Below are positions 21,343 through 32,938 of a DNA stretch of 64,000 nt, in pieces (positions within the stretch are counted from its first letter, which is position 1; every line of letters starts with the position of its first letter). The DNA is from Zygaena filipendulae (taxonomy: Eukaryota > Arthropoda > Insecta > Lepidoptera > Zygaenidae), in contig OU015675.1 of the NCBI GenBank assembly GCA_907165275.2, forward strand, positions 4,729,501 through 4,793,500, given 5' to 3'. Below the pieces are notes generated by a model that saw only the letters and a list, made by a program, of their open reading frames with translations, did not search any database and was not told where the DNA came from. Both the position numbers and the translations under genes were made by a program.

Positions 21343-21672
21343 AATAGGGATGTTGACTACTATTGAAAAACAAAATTCTAATTAGTCCGTCAGTTAGAAA
21401 ATAAAAAAACAATAGACACGTATTTTTTGCTTTTTTAAATAAATTAAAATATACAGAGATAAAGCGCATTAAAGTTTAGGATGAGGCGGTCGTGACGTCA
21501 CTAACCGCAAAACCGCCATACAAACTGTCAGAATAGTGACGTCACGCGAAATTTCAACTCAATATATCGCCGTTATTTTTTGATTACGTAAAAAAAGAAA
21601 AAATACGTGTCCAATATTTTTTAATAATCTACAAGACGGACTAAAAAATAAAAATTAGTCAACATGCCCATT
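21343..21672 (+). mobile_element. TGTTGACTA MITE family, copy 2 (330 bp)
   Basis: Almost identical to copy 1 over its full length. It has both TGACGTCA palindromes intact (21493-21500 and 21537-21544) and ends AGTCAACATGCCCATT. Confidence 0.8.
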
Positions 21673-22573
21673 GATACGTTCATCATTTAAATTAACATCT
21701 TGTACACTTTGAAAAGGGCAAAGAATATAAAATATTAAAAAATGTAGGTATGATGCAAAGTATCAGATCATTTTGACAGTAAAACTGTTTTCTTTTTCCA
21801 GTTTATTAACCGTTACTATTGTAAGTACCAGTAATTACTAAACTACATATTAGAACGTGCTAGCAATTATAATTAGTATCTACTATTTTAATCTGGCACC
21901 TACGCAGTAGGTAATCGAAGTTGAAAAATAGATTCGAACAAGTTAGAAAGTACTTAAATGGAATATTTCCACGTCTGTATGCCGAAAGAAAATCGACGTG
22001 GGAAAGAGATATCTCTAGTCTCTACTCTACAAACGTTTTCACAGAGTCAACTGTTAGGTAACACTCATCTATCAATAAGTTTCAATAAGTTATGAAACAA
22101 TGTTTGCGCGACCGGTGAAATGGCGCGTTGAGTTTTGTTACAAAAAAAAACAAAATCCAACATCATTTCATGTGGTATAACAGCGTATGGAAATTTTTAA
22201 TGTTTGGAATATTCGTTGTTGGGAACTTAATGTATTTAATATAGGTATGCATCTATCCATAATAATATAAACTTCAAAGTAACTATGTATGTCTGTCTAT
22301 CTGTTGCTCTTCCACGCCTAAACCATTCATCATGAAATTTTGCAGTCGTCGTGGAAATTTTGAAATTAACATCACCCACGTTAACCGCAAGGAATATCTA
22401 GTATAAAAATATGAACAAGACATGTATGTTATACTTTTTCCTGGTAGGTAAAGGGAGTTGACGAGGAAATCCCAAAATTCTACTAAAGATCAAATGATTA
22501 CAAATTTTTAATTATTTTGTAATTTTCAAGACGAAAATACCGGATCAAATGTTTTATTCAATTTATAAAAATA
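21673..22573. other. Non-coding stretch, nothing recognised
   Basis: AT-rich, no open frame or structured RNA pattern recognised. Confidence 0.55.
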
Positions 22574-22800
22574 CTAGCTGTGCCCCTCGGTTTCGCCCGC
22601 GTGAGTTTCGGAATTCCCGCAGGCACTATTTTTTTATAAAATAAAAGTAGCCTAAGTTACTACGTATAACATCAGCCATAGTCTGCCAGTGAAAGTCTCT
22701 TTCAAATCGGTCCAGCCGTTTCAGACATAAGCCGGAACAAATAGACAGACAGACAGATAGACAGACAGAGAGACAGACAAAAAATTGATTTTTTTTTATG
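22574..22800 (-). repeat. Helitron-like CTAG-family repeat with (ACAG)n tract
   Basis: CTAG at 22574-22577, then GTGCCCCTCGGTTTCGCCCG, a CGGTCCAGCCGTTTCAGA block and a microsatellite of ACAG units at about 22742-22780. Confidence 0.6.
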
Positions 22801-23339
22801 TAAGTACCGTTTATACTATCATTTAATGAAAGGCTGTTATTTTGGAATTACAAACAGACACTTATATGTTATTTATATGTAGATGTAGATAGATATATAG
22901 AATTATAGATGTATACTTAGATGATTCGTTACTCCCAGTAGTGGATTAATGAAAGGCGCTAAATTTCGTGCAAACTCTAATCCGTTTAACACTTCAACTC
23001 TGAATTTATATCAAAGTTGAGACTCGTATCTGTGGGACAAATTTCAAAATTATTACACCTATATTTATGAAATCGCTGACAGTTTTTTCGCATGCTGTTT
23101 CAAATTAAATTAGATATTATACTTAGTATCTAATTTTTTCTATTGAAATATTTTTACTGCTGTGAGGAATTTAAAACTGTGCATTATGAAAAATTAAAGA
23201 ATAATCTTTATGAACCGTTTAAACTTTTTGTTTGCATTCGTTAAAGTACCTACCTAAATAAAAAAAAAAAGATAATTCTAAAAAAACTTTTTCCTGTAAA
23301 TTTTTAAGCACAGCAATTGTTAACTGTAAAGAATAAAGT

Positions 23340-23484
23340 TTGTTAGTCTGTTCGGAGGTAAGGGGTAATATTTGGGATTCCAAAAATTCTTTCACTTATA
23401 GGTATCTAATGTGATAGGATAATTTTAAGTGTTCCCAAAAAAGTCTCGAGATTCACACGGGTAAAACCACGGGGGAACAGCTAG
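23340..23484 (+). repeat. Helitron-like CTAG-family repeat, diverged
   Basis: Ends ACGGGTAAAACCACGGGGGA then ACAGCTAG at 23477-23484. The body is mostly decayed. Confidence 0.5.
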
Positions 23485-23598
23485 TAATGAAAGGCCGGAT
23501 TATGTATGTACCTACATTATTAGATCTTAGTATGTATGTATGTATGTTACCGGCAATTTTATTCAACTCAAAAAAAAGAGAAAAAAACAGATAGCAAA

Positions 23599-23800
23599 AT
23601 CCTTACTTACTAATATAAATGTGAAAGTGAGTTTGTTTGTTTGTCTGTTTGTTTGTTTGTTACGCTTTCACGCTGCAATAGCTCGGCTGATCTTCATGAA
23701 ATTTTGCATGCACGTTGTCAGGGGTACAGGATAGGGTACTTTATCTCGGGAAACCCGCGGGATCTCCGAAATTCCCGTGGGATAGCTAGGGCACAGCTAG
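23599..23800 (+). mobile_element. Helitron-like CTAG repeat, near complete
   Basis: Starts TCCTTACTTACTAATATAAA and has GAGTTTGTTTGTTTG, TGCATGCACGTTGTCAGGGG and a GGGATCTCCGAAATTCCCG block. Ends GCACAGCTAG. Confidence 0.65.
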
Positions 23801-24001
23801 TATAGGAATAAAAATAAATGTAATAAACCTCTTATTTACCTTTTACAATAACTGCGGGCTGCGGCAAATTGTGCCTATGCTTTAAAAATATATACCTATA
23901 TATATATTGAACATGAAGGTTAGCTTAATCCCTTGGATTTAGAGCATCGCGGCAGAATCTACTAGCCTTTTAAAGGTAAAAGTAATATTTTCCATACTGA
24001 T

Positions 24002-24356
24002 AAAATTATTATAAATGTGAAAGTAACTCTGTCTGCTAACTTTTCACGCCTTTTTATGCACGTTGTCAGCGGTACAGAAAAGGATATGTAGGTAGGGTAT
24101 TTTTATGGGGGAATTCCCGCGGGAACTCCAAAATTGGCGTGGGTGAGACCTCGAGGAACAGCTAGTAATATTACATGGTAAATGTAAAAAAACTCTGGCT
24201 GTCTGTTACCTTCCACGGCTTGAATACTTATTCTATCATTAAAAAAATTTGCGTTCACGTTGTCAGCGGCGCAGTAAAGCACACAGGATATTTTTATAGT
24301 GGAATTCCTGCGGGAACTCCGAAATTAACGCGAACGAATTCTCAGGGAACATCTAG
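24002..24356 (+). mobile_element. Two Helitron-like repeats in head-to-tail tandem
   Basis: First copy about 24002-24165 (GGGGAATTCCCGCGGGAACT, then GAACAGCTAG). The second follows at once, 24166-24356 (TAATATTACATGGTAAATG to GAACATCTAG). Both keep the CACGTTGTCAGCGG block. The pairing repeats the arrangement at 19287-19927. Confidence 0.7.
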
Positions 24357-24419
24357 TGGGTAATTATATCTCTATTTGTCACATTTTCTTCCCTTGGCAG
24401 CGTCTGATCATTCTTATAG

Positions 24420-24653
24420 GGACATAGATAAGCAATAGTGTGTTAACCCACACTGGAGAAATTTTGAGCAAATCGTGTTTGCAGTAGGAGCGCCATTTTG
24501 TATCGACATTTTTCATGTTCAATATTTAGTTACATATTTAAGCAATGTAATGAGGTAAACACATAATTAAAAAACGTTCCCTAACTCTCAATAAATTGTT
24601 CTGAATCAATAACTTAATTTTGTGGGTTAACATGTTATTGCTTATCTGCGTCC
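24420..24653 (+). mobile_element. GGAC-TIR MITE, copy 3 (234 bp, ATAG target duplication)
   Basis: GGACATAGATAAGCAATAG at the left and the inverted TTGCTTATCTGCGTCC at the right form terminal repeats of about 33 bp with a few mismatches. ATAG occurs directly outside both ends (24416-24419 and 24654-24657). No coding capacity. The 4-bp duplication does not by itself fix the superfamily. Confidence 0.85.
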
Positions 24654-24894
24654 ATAGATACTTCGATATTTTGGTTTCGAGCGCGTGTACTTTTTCCTCC
24701 AAACATCCTGCTATACCATCAATCATTAGCCTTTATCAACACACTACAGAGTAAACAGTGCGATACTTCATGAGCTTCTTGCTTTATATCAAGTAGAGCA
24801 TTAGCTCTAGTCTTCAGTGTAAGCCTCGTTGGTGATAAACGACTTTATGATATTTTTTGTAAGCATCTTTGTGTTATATTTTAATAATAATCCC

Positions 24895-25051
24895 AACTGA
24901 TATTAAAAATGTGAACGTGAGTTTGTTTGTTAATTATTAGTTAACCGAATATTACGAAATTTTAAATACACGTTGTTAGGGATACAGAAAATGACAAATT
25001 GTACTTTTTGTCCCGGGATTCACGCGGGAACTCTGAAAACAGAAAAGCTAG
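24895..25051 (+). repeat. Helitron-like CTAG-family repeat, diverged
   Basis: Keeps AATGTGAACGTGAGTTTGTT, ACACGTTGTTAGGGATACAG, CCCGGGATTCACGCGGGAAC and the terminal CTAG at 25048-25051. Confidence 0.55.
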
Positions 25052-26129
25052 TACTAAATAATCGAGGGTATATGTGATAGAGTGAATGACCTTCAGGTAA
25101 ATAAAATGTGATTTGACTGCGCGTCTATGACAAATAAATTCTTTAAATTGTGATGAAGCCTGGAATCTTTAGGTATGATCCGTAGGCTCGGCTGTATCAA
25201 TTTTCATTTTTCAAAACTTATTTTATTAGATCACTGAGAAAAACAATGTTTTTAAGAGCTTTGGGATATAATCTTATATATCATGTACGCACTTAATATG
25301 TAACTTGGTATGCAAGTAGGTACCAAGCAATATGTATTATGCAAATAACGTAAACAAGAGTATTCCATGCGAATTTCCATACATAATTCAGCTATAATTC
25401 AATTAAACTGTATACATAACATTAATTTATTTTGATCCCGCAAGATCCTCTTACCTATATACAATATACATATGTATATTAAGATTTATAAATTGCGTCG
25501 TATGCTTAGTGGTGTATTTGTTGTTTCAATTTCACCGAACCACAGGCGTATCAACTGTGAAATCTTTAAAATGGTGAAGCAATTTCAACTGAGTCGCGTA
25601 GCAATAACAACGCAAGTTGTGACGCAAATTTAGCAAAATCACTTAAATTTATCAAAGGCGATACACGCCTTATTTTATTCAATATTCTTTATTGTGATCG
25701 TAATTATTCGTAATATTGCAAGTAGGTATGTATTTGAAAGGATCACCGATAAGTAAATGCCTTTTTTTTACTTTTTTCTATAATTTGTAACAGGTATACT
25801 ATAAGTAGGTAGGTTTATACATAAAAAAAATACGAAAAGAAGACGTATTGAAGTATTGAATTAACGTCATTTGTAATGGTCCCGAATGTAAATTATTATA
25901 ATTAATAAAAACACCGATGTGTTAAAAACATCTATATTCTTCAATTGGGGCCATATATGTACCTAAATGAGATATAAAATTAAAATAGAAATATGGTACA
26001 TAGGTAATTTAGTAGACAAGCATTACTCAAAATCAATGCCAATAGATAGTTCCGGTTCCAGTTCACTTCATGGAAAATAATATCAATTTTATGATGTCAC
26101 TATATTATAGTTACTGGATTGACATTATT
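25052..26129. other. Non-coding stretch, nothing recognised
   Basis: AT-rich DNA with no convincing gene or repeat. Confidence 0.5.
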
Positions 26130-26420
26130 TTTGGTTTTTCGTAGATCGGACAAGACGCTGTTACCAGCCGACGAACTTCCACTTAGATGCCCAGTTTTAT
26201 GGCATAGGGGGCAAACGGACAGGTGGGACATCTGATGGTAAGTGATTACCGCCGCAAACTCACGCAACACAAGAAGGCATGCAGACCGTTGCCGACCTGG
26301 AATGGGGATGCGAACTGACATTCAAGTGAGACTGCCGGAACACACCGTTAGGTGCTTGGCGACAGATTTACAACTTGAAGGTGGTAGCTAGCCAGCTACC
26401 GTACCACCACAGTACCATGC
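26130..26420 (+). repeat. Interspersed repeat of the GGGGCAAACGG type
   Basis: A GC-richer block with GGGGGCAAACGGACAGGTGG, CATCTGATGGTAAGTGATTA, CCGCCGCAAACTCACGCAAC and CGTTGCCGACCTGGAATGGG. This resembles a repeat widespread in lepidopteran genomes. No second copy is in this window, so the assignment rests on memory of the pattern. The minus-strand open frame here is not a gene. Confidence 0.5.
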
Positions 26421-27739
26421 CCTATCGTCTAGTCAGGTAGCATAATCTGAAAATTACGGTGTCCCAGATCATTCGTTCATATTTCAAAATGTCTTCAAAC
26501 TCCATTATGGTTTAAAAACTACTTTTGCAGTATACGCTACTTTGACATAACAACGTATAATAACAAATTTTCCTAAAATATTAAATAATAGTTTGTTTAG
26601 TGTAGTTTAACTGCTATTTCAACATTGAATCCTTATTTACATAACATATTTTAGCTCAATCTAATTTTCTTGGCCCTTAAAATATTCCATTCCACCTACC
26701 TACTACCACCGCTGGATGTAGGAGTGGAAAATAACCCTAAAATATTTAACCACACCCACCCTTAAAAGTTACATAATTGAAAAGCTTCTAAAGCCATTGA
26801 GGAATATTTTGATTTGATACCTAGTTTTTTTATCCAATTAGTTTTAAATTTATCATGTTATATTAAATAAAATGAAATTGTAGTTTAGTTCATATGTAGG
26901 TATATTGGAAATAGTAGGTTTAAAATGGTATTAATACATATATAAAATGCAACTCGTAAAACTATTCCAATTTAAAATAATTTGCCTTGCTCTACACAAT
27001 ATCTTACTAGATATTGTGTACTGACTTGCAAGCTCTCTTTTTTAAAATACAATTTGCAAAACTATTAAAATATTGGAACATGAATAGATCATTAATTTTT
27101 AACAAAGTTAAACTAAAATCCTCAGATGATCTCGAAAAATGATAAAATATAAAACCATAATAGCAATGAATGACCAAATCTCTACTCTTGGAACTCGCTA
27201 CAGTTGTTGGTTCGATATTTGTCACGACCACAGAAAAGCATTAAGTTTAATAGATAGGCAATGGAGCAAAGTCATACTCGCTACATGGTTAAGAGCAAAT
27301 GCTCATTTATGTAACTTTCCAAAACTTGTTAAATCCAGGAACTTTAGGACTGTGAGTGGCTGTGCAAAAGACGTCTTCGGCATTTTTTTTATCATTAGGT
27401 ACCCGGCGGCATTTGACTACAGTTCAGATATCAATAATAAGTGATGGACTGGTCGAAAATTGTAAACATACCTAGTCTAAAATTGAAACTGACTTTCAAT
27501 TGACCAGTTGGTGTTTAGAAACTTGAAATAAGATACTGAATATTCGTCTGCGTGACTTATACCGTGTAAAAAACAACCGGCGACACTGTAGTTCATCTGT
27601 TTTCATATTATACTGAGTTGATGCCCCTATCTGTTCTGTGGTCACGACAACGTTGAGTTAGCGGATAGGCCGGATGCGTCCACATTGCATCCTGTTCGAA
27701 TCACTATTTGGTTTCAAATATCGAACGAAAGATCCCATT
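26421..27739. other. Non-coding stretch, nothing recognised
   Basis: Overlapping open frames on both strands around 27007-27444 have no recognisable domain. Confidence 0.45.
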
Positions 27740-27960
27740 GCGAATCAGAAAAACTAGATGTGCGGTAAAACTACAGCACATTTGTGTTAGTTTCGGGATT
27801 CCCGCAGGAACCCTTTAAATCAAGTTGAACGTACCCTATCTCCTATTTCAAGACCTAAATCTTCCCGCAGTTTCACCTCAATGAATTTTGATAGTGTTCC
27901 CGCTGTAACTCAGTGAAAGAATTTTTAGAACCGATCATAGAATTGGGTACTTCTTCATTT
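27740..27960 (-). repeat. Decayed Helitron-like repeat (tentative)
   Basis: An ACTAGATGTGCGGTAAAACT start, a TTTCGGGATTCCCGCAGGAA block and CAGTGAAAGAATTTTTAGAACCG are family features, but much is lost. Confidence 0.4.
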
Positions 27961-28799
27961 ATAATATCAATGTACTAAATTTATTTAGTCCTTTATGTAC
28001 CTTAGAGCCCATTTTGTGTTTATAATTTTCTTTAATACAGTAACGACCTCTGTGTTCCATTTTATTATCTCTCCTCTATGTTCAGTAACCACAAACAGCT
28101 TGCAAATTTCTGTTTTTTTATATTTTTTCTCCAACCACATTTTATATACGTGCCTCAATAAAAATGCATAATACGCCACTTTATTGTATTAAACTGATGT
28201 TTTTACTATCAAGAATCACATATATTAAACTCTTACCAAACTATTACATGTAACTTTAAATAAATTTTCTGTATTCAATAACCAATAGTAACTCTTACAC
28301 ATATAATTGACTGCTATTGATAGTTCTCTACAGCAAATATTCCTCACAATAAATGTCTGCAAAGTTGTCATTGTTAGAATAAAATAGTATTTGAATACGA
28401 TATTACCTATCATATAAATATGCCAATATACAGGATCGTTGGGTAAATATACCAACATTCAAAGGAAAAATTCACTGTATGAAAGAAAAACTAAATAATA
28501 CTTGAAAACAAACACACAACGCTACCTGCAGGGCTCCTGAACTAAGCAGAGGTTGTAGAACTGGACAAAAAACTTTTTCCTACTTCCTAAAGCATTTCAA
28601 TTCCGACAAGTTCAGTTCAGTGACCTCTGTTTCAATAGGTGGGTATATTCGACAATCGTCTATAACGCAACGTCATCAAGCGACGGCGACTTGATTACTT
28701 CCGGTGTTGACGCCCTTTAATCCGGACTCCGGACCGGTTGAGACCGGAATTATCCGCTTTCAGTCAGAGAGATCGGATCGTCAATTATTGCACCGTGAT

Positions 28800-29100
28800 T
28801 ATTGTGAACAGTGTTGACTGGATATGTCAGTGCTTAGTACAAAGAACAGCACAGCAATCAAGATGTTCCGGATTCGATTCCCAGTGGGAATGAAATTTGT
28901 GAGATGAATACACGGTTCTACTTTCCAGTCTTGGCGTAATATGTAGTTTGTGTTGCTTGGTTTCCACGACACAAGCTTATAGCTGAGGTCAAGAAGATCT
29001 GTGAGTTGTAAAGCGTTACTTATTTTAATTTTATGTTTACCCTGACTACTATCAGGAGTGCTGGAGTAAACATGTTTGAAATATTTGGCTTCCATAACAT
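28800..29100 (+). repeat. Possible tRNA-derived SINE remnant
   Basis: GGATTCGATTCCC at 28870-28882 looks like a polymerase III B box, followed by AGTGGGAATGAAATTTGTGA, a typical start of a SINE body. The minus-strand 132-codon frame covering it (28799-29197) is probably a shadow of that repeat. No A box is clear and no cloverleaf forms. Confidence 0.35.
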
Positions 29101-29709
29101 GAATGAAGATGAAAATAAACGAGTATTCTCTCGCGAACTCTTTATATATTATCGAAATGTAAATTTCTATTCCGATACCTAAAACTCCTAACTGCATAAA
29201 AATGCCAAATGGCTGGTTTTCGCAATAGAGAGGTATTTTTGAGACTCTTCAAGATCTCTGTTACGTGATAAAAAGATCCTGTCAAAGATACTGTAACTTC
29301 TTATCATAGATATGTTCTTTTGAATCGGTTAAATTTTTGAGCTTTTTATTTTCACTCACTGATATAAAAAAAAGAACAGAAAATATAAAAAGTTACTGTG
29401 ACGGTAAATATCATGAAATTCTAATTAATTGCAGCGGCAATATCATGGAAACGAAGGCAATATACGAAATTTCTTTAAAGTAAAACAGCTGAACATTACA
29501 CAGAAATTCGTGAAGGAAACGTATGAAAAACACCGTTATTCATAGCTCGTACAAACAGCCCTAATGGAAAAAGCTGATTTTCCTTTAATTAACACCGAGT
29601 TATGGTAATAAATTTGTGTAAAAAAATGCAGCTAATATTACATTAGCTTGGCTTCGTGTTAAATTGTGTAAGGTACATTTATGACGGAAAGGGTCGTGTT
29701 TTTCGACAC

Positions 29710-29975
29710 TAATATTATAATGAGGTAATGTTTGTAAGTTTGGTTGTGGGGAGTGAATGGTCTTTTGAACTAATTAACCGATTAAAAAAAAATCTTTAAC
29801 TGATAGAAAGCTACAGTATTCTTGAGTGACATAGGCTACTGTTTATCTCGGGACAGAAGGAATAAAAATGATAAAAACCGTGAAACCTCCCAAGGGACAT
29901 AGGATACTGTTTATCTCGGGACAAAATGAATGAAAATTATAAAAACCGTGAAACGTGGGAAAACCAGCTAATCAA
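29710..29975 (+). repeat. Decayed Helitron-like repeat with internal duplication
   Basis: Begins ACTAATATTATAATGAGGTA. The segment CATAGG.TACTGTTTATCTCGGGACA through AAAAACCGTGAAAC occurs twice (about 29829-29887 and 29897-29953). Ends near ACCAGCTAATC. Confidence 0.45.
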
Positions 29976-30272
29976 AGGGAATGTTAAAACTGAAGAATAA
30001 ATTATTTCAAGACTAAGACTGTGTTCATTTCAAGCAATCACTAAGATTGTTTTTAGTAATGGGCTTCATTGCAACTCAGCGCTGTGACGGCTGCTTTACG
30101 ATACAGTACCTAGTAACAGGATATCTACTTTCATATGCTTTTAGTGAACTTTGATTTTATTTATTTGTATAGATAGGTAGGTAATTTATAATGTCAAATT
30201 TGAAATTGGAACGCGCCAACTTCGTATTGAATTTTCGATAGTCGTATGCGTCATTTCCGTTGGCTGCTATAA

Positions 30273-30451
30273 TCCTACTAATAGTGTGGATGTTTGTTAT
30301 ACTCAATCACGCAAAAACGGCTGAACGAATTTGGATGAAATTTGGCATGCACATTGTCAGGGGTACAGAAACGGACATAGGATACTTTTTATCGCGTAAT
30401 TCCTGCGGGAACTTTGAAATTAACGCAGGTGAAACCGCGGGGCATAGCTGG
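30273..30451 (+). mobile_element. Helitron-like CTAG-family repeat, near complete (CTGG end)
   Basis: Starts TCCTACTAATAGTGTGGATG and contains ACTCAATCACGCAAAAACGG, TGGCATGCACATTGTCAGGG and GGTGAAACCGCGGGGCATAG. The terminal tetramer is CTGG, still within the CTRR rule. Confidence 0.65.
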
Positions 30452-30537
30452 TAAAAATAAATATTTAGTTTCAAAAAAAATAAATATTTAGTTTGTCCGT
30501 GAATAATATTGACATTTAAGATAATATCAATAGGTAC

Positions 30538-30870
30538 CATTTGGGATGTGGACTAATTCGATTTTTGTTTGAAAATCAAAATTCGAATTAGTCCGTCAGT
30601 TAGAAAATAAAAAAACAATAGACACGTATTTTTTGCTTTTTCAAATAAATTAAAATATACAGAGATAAAGCGCTTTAAAGTTTAGGATGAGGAGGTCGTG
30701 ACGTCACTAACCGCAAAACCGCCATACAAACTGTCAGAATAGTGATGTCACGCGAAATTTAACTCAATATATGGCGGTTATTTTTTGATTACGTAAAAAA
30801 AGAAAAAATACGTGTCCAATATTTTTTAATAATCTACAAGACGGATTAAAAAATAAAAATTAGTCAACCA
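30538..30870 (+). mobile_element. TGTTGACTA MITE family, copy 3
   Basis: Nearly identical to copies 1 and 2 in the middle, including GTGACGTCACTAACCGCAAA. The left end differs (GGGATGTGGACTAATTCG) and the right end stops at TTAGTCAACCATTA. The second palindrome is altered to TGATGTCA. Confidence 0.75.
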
Positions 30871-31346
30871 TTATAAATAATCATTACCAAACAATTAAAA
30901 AATGAAAATTAAAACGAGAAACGAAAAAGGCAAAAGCAAACCAAGGCTCGTTTTGTCAAAAATTGATGCTAACAAAGAGTGGACGGTTTAATCAGCACCT
31001 TTTCTACCAATGAATTCTTTCTTTCTTTACTATCTTTCGTGACATCAACGACAAAGGCCCTTTTCATTTTCAACTGTCCAAAAATGTCTACTTAACTAAA
31101 CCCCGCGGTCGTGTGGTCATCGTTGATTATTTCACGGTTTGAGGCAAGGCATGTTGACTCACTTTTGGAGCAGTCTCAAAGAGAAATAGGAGCATTGTTA
31201 CGGGTACAAAAAAGACATTCAGTGAAGAAGTTGATCATGGCAACCTAGATTAATAACAAAAAAATGGTTATTTTTATAAAATTATTAGTAAAATTTGAAA
31301 GCAAAGATTACGTTTTATTTAAGCTAGTAAGTACTTTATATACATA

Positions 31347-31545
31347 CTAGCTGTGCCCTGCGGTTTCACCCGCATGATTTTCGGAATTCCCGCAGGAACT
31401 CCCTTTAGGGAGATAAAAATAGATAGAAGCCGATTCTCAGGCTTACTGAATATTCATAAAAAAATTCATTAGAATAGGTCAAGCCGTTTCGGAGGAGTAT
31501 GGGAACGAACATTATGACACGAGAATTTTATATATTAGATAAAAT
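31347..31545 (-). repeat. Helitron-like CTAG-family repeat, CGGTTTCACCCGC type
   Basis: CTAG at 31347-31350, then CTGTGCCCTGCGGTTTCACC, CGGAATTCCCGCAGGAACTC, and a distal AGCCGTTTCGGAGGAGTATG. Ends TATATTAGA. Confidence 0.6.
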
Positions 31546-31745
31546 CAATAATGCTTATTTACTCTGGTACGTAATGTAGCTATTAAATTCTTCTTAATGT
31601 GAGGCAATTTTGGCGTCACAATTACTTTTGCTTTTTAAACCTTCCCTGAACTTCCACAAATATTTCAAGATCAAAATTTGGACCGATTTGGCAAATTTTC
31701 TTAAGTTTTAGCGAGACAAACGAACAGCAATAAATTTTTATATTA

Positions 31746-31833
31746 TATCTGGGGGTACGGTAGTGCTAAGACGAGCCAAGCGAAGCGGCAGCACTACCTA
31801 TCTTTTCTCGATCTTTTCTCGATCTTTTCTCGA
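31746..31833. repeat. Hairpin plus three 11-bp direct repeats
   Basis: GGTAGTGCT near 31758 pairs with AGCACTACC near 31790, around a CGAGCCAAGCGAAGCGG centre. Directly after it the 11-mer ATCTTTTCTCG is repeated three times (31800-31832). Confidence 0.7.
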
Positions 31834-32200
31834 AGCGCTTTGTCGTTTTTTTTGAACCATTATAACTTGGGTTTGGATTATAGCAGATAAACGAAATTCT
31901 CGGGATATATTGTCAATAGCGGACTTATCAAATATATAAAGTTTTAATTACATAGCTCTTAAACTTTAGATTTTATTGATATTTAAAAAACCCTGATTTC
32001 GTCACTGACTCACTGATCATCAAAATTCTTAGGGTATTTCCTAAAGTCCTAGAAAGCTGAAATTTGGCATATAAACTAGTATTAGTACACAAACAACAAA
32101 AAAATTACAAAACCTGCAATATTTATCTCTTAACCCCTTAAACTAGGGGATCGAAGTTTGTATGAGAATTCCGCAATTTTGACTTACAAAAACAAATGAA

Positions 32201-32638
32201 ATCCCACCAAAAACATTTCCATTTAAAATGATGCCAAGACGAGTCCATATGACGGACACTGTGAAAAAGTTATCAGATCTCATGTAGAGTCAAGCTTATA
32301 ACTCTACACACCCTAACTCTACAAGGCCTAACTTGTCAAACTCTACACCTTAGTCAGAATATCTGGCTTGGCCGTTTCGTTACTGCGAGAACCTTTGTAT
32401 AACAGAAAAGTAATTAACATTGGATAGTAACTTTTCACCTTACGCTCATGTGAATGGAGCGAAATGGCCAAGCCAAATATTTTGACTAAGGTGTAGAGTT
32501 TGAGAAGTTAAGCCTTGTAGAGTTAGGGTGAGTAGAGTTATAAGCTTGACTCTACGTGAGATCTGATAACTTTTTGACAGTGCCCGTCATATGGACTCAT
32601 CTTGGCATCATTTTACATGAAAATGTTTTTGGTGGGAT
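32201..32638. repeat. Large inverted repeat (179-bp arms, about 80-bp spacer)
   Basis: Arm 32201-32379 (ATCCCACCAAAAACATTTCC to TTGGCCGTTTCG) is the reverse complement of arm 32460-32638, with roughly one mismatch per 12-15 bases by eye. Each arm contains repeated CTCTACA motifs. It could be a foldback element or a MITE with very long terminal repeats, and its RNA would form a long hairpin. Flanks show no clear target duplication. Confidence 0.9.
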
Positions 32639-32646
32639 ATGTATAT

Positions 32647-32938
32647 TCTTACTAATATTATAAATGCGAAAGTGAGTTTGTTTGTTTTTTTACGTTTTCA
32701 CGGCTAAACGGCTCAACTGGTCACCACGAAATTTTACATACACATTGTTAGGGGTACAGAAAAGGACACAGGCTACTTTTTATCCCGGAATTCCCACAGG
32801 AATTTCGAAATTAACGTGGAAGAAACTACATTAAATTTAGGATACTACCTACAGTCTACACGTTGTCAAGGTTTTTTATCTCGGAACACCCACGGGATCT
32901 CCGAAACTAACGCGGGTAAAACCGCGGGGAACAGCTAG
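32647..32938 (+). mobile_element. Composite Helitron-like CTAG repeat (two GC-rich blocks)
   Basis: Starts TCTTACTAATATTATAAATG and ends GAACAGCTAG. Between them are two Helitron 3' blocks joined by GAAACTACATTAAATTTAGG and ACTACCTACAGTCTACACGT. The same composite structure occurs at 44212-44527 on the minus strand. Confidence 0.7.

Noticed and set aside
22742..22780. ACAG repeat as a possible CRISPR-like array
   Set aside because: A plain microsatellite at the end of a Helitron-like repeat with no unique spacers.
27650..27730. tRNA-like stretch with GGATGC..GCATCC stem and a TTCGAATCAC box
   Set aside because: The acceptor stem and T stem do not pair and no full cloverleaf forms.
27985..28458. 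Two consecutive hydrophobic minus-strand frames that resemble pieces of a chemoreceptor
   Set aside because: No family motif, no consistent splice sites between them and no third exon found.
28799..29197. 132-codon minus-strand open frame
   Set aside because: No recognised domain, and it runs antisense to a B-box-like SINE remnant, which explains its sequence better than a gene.
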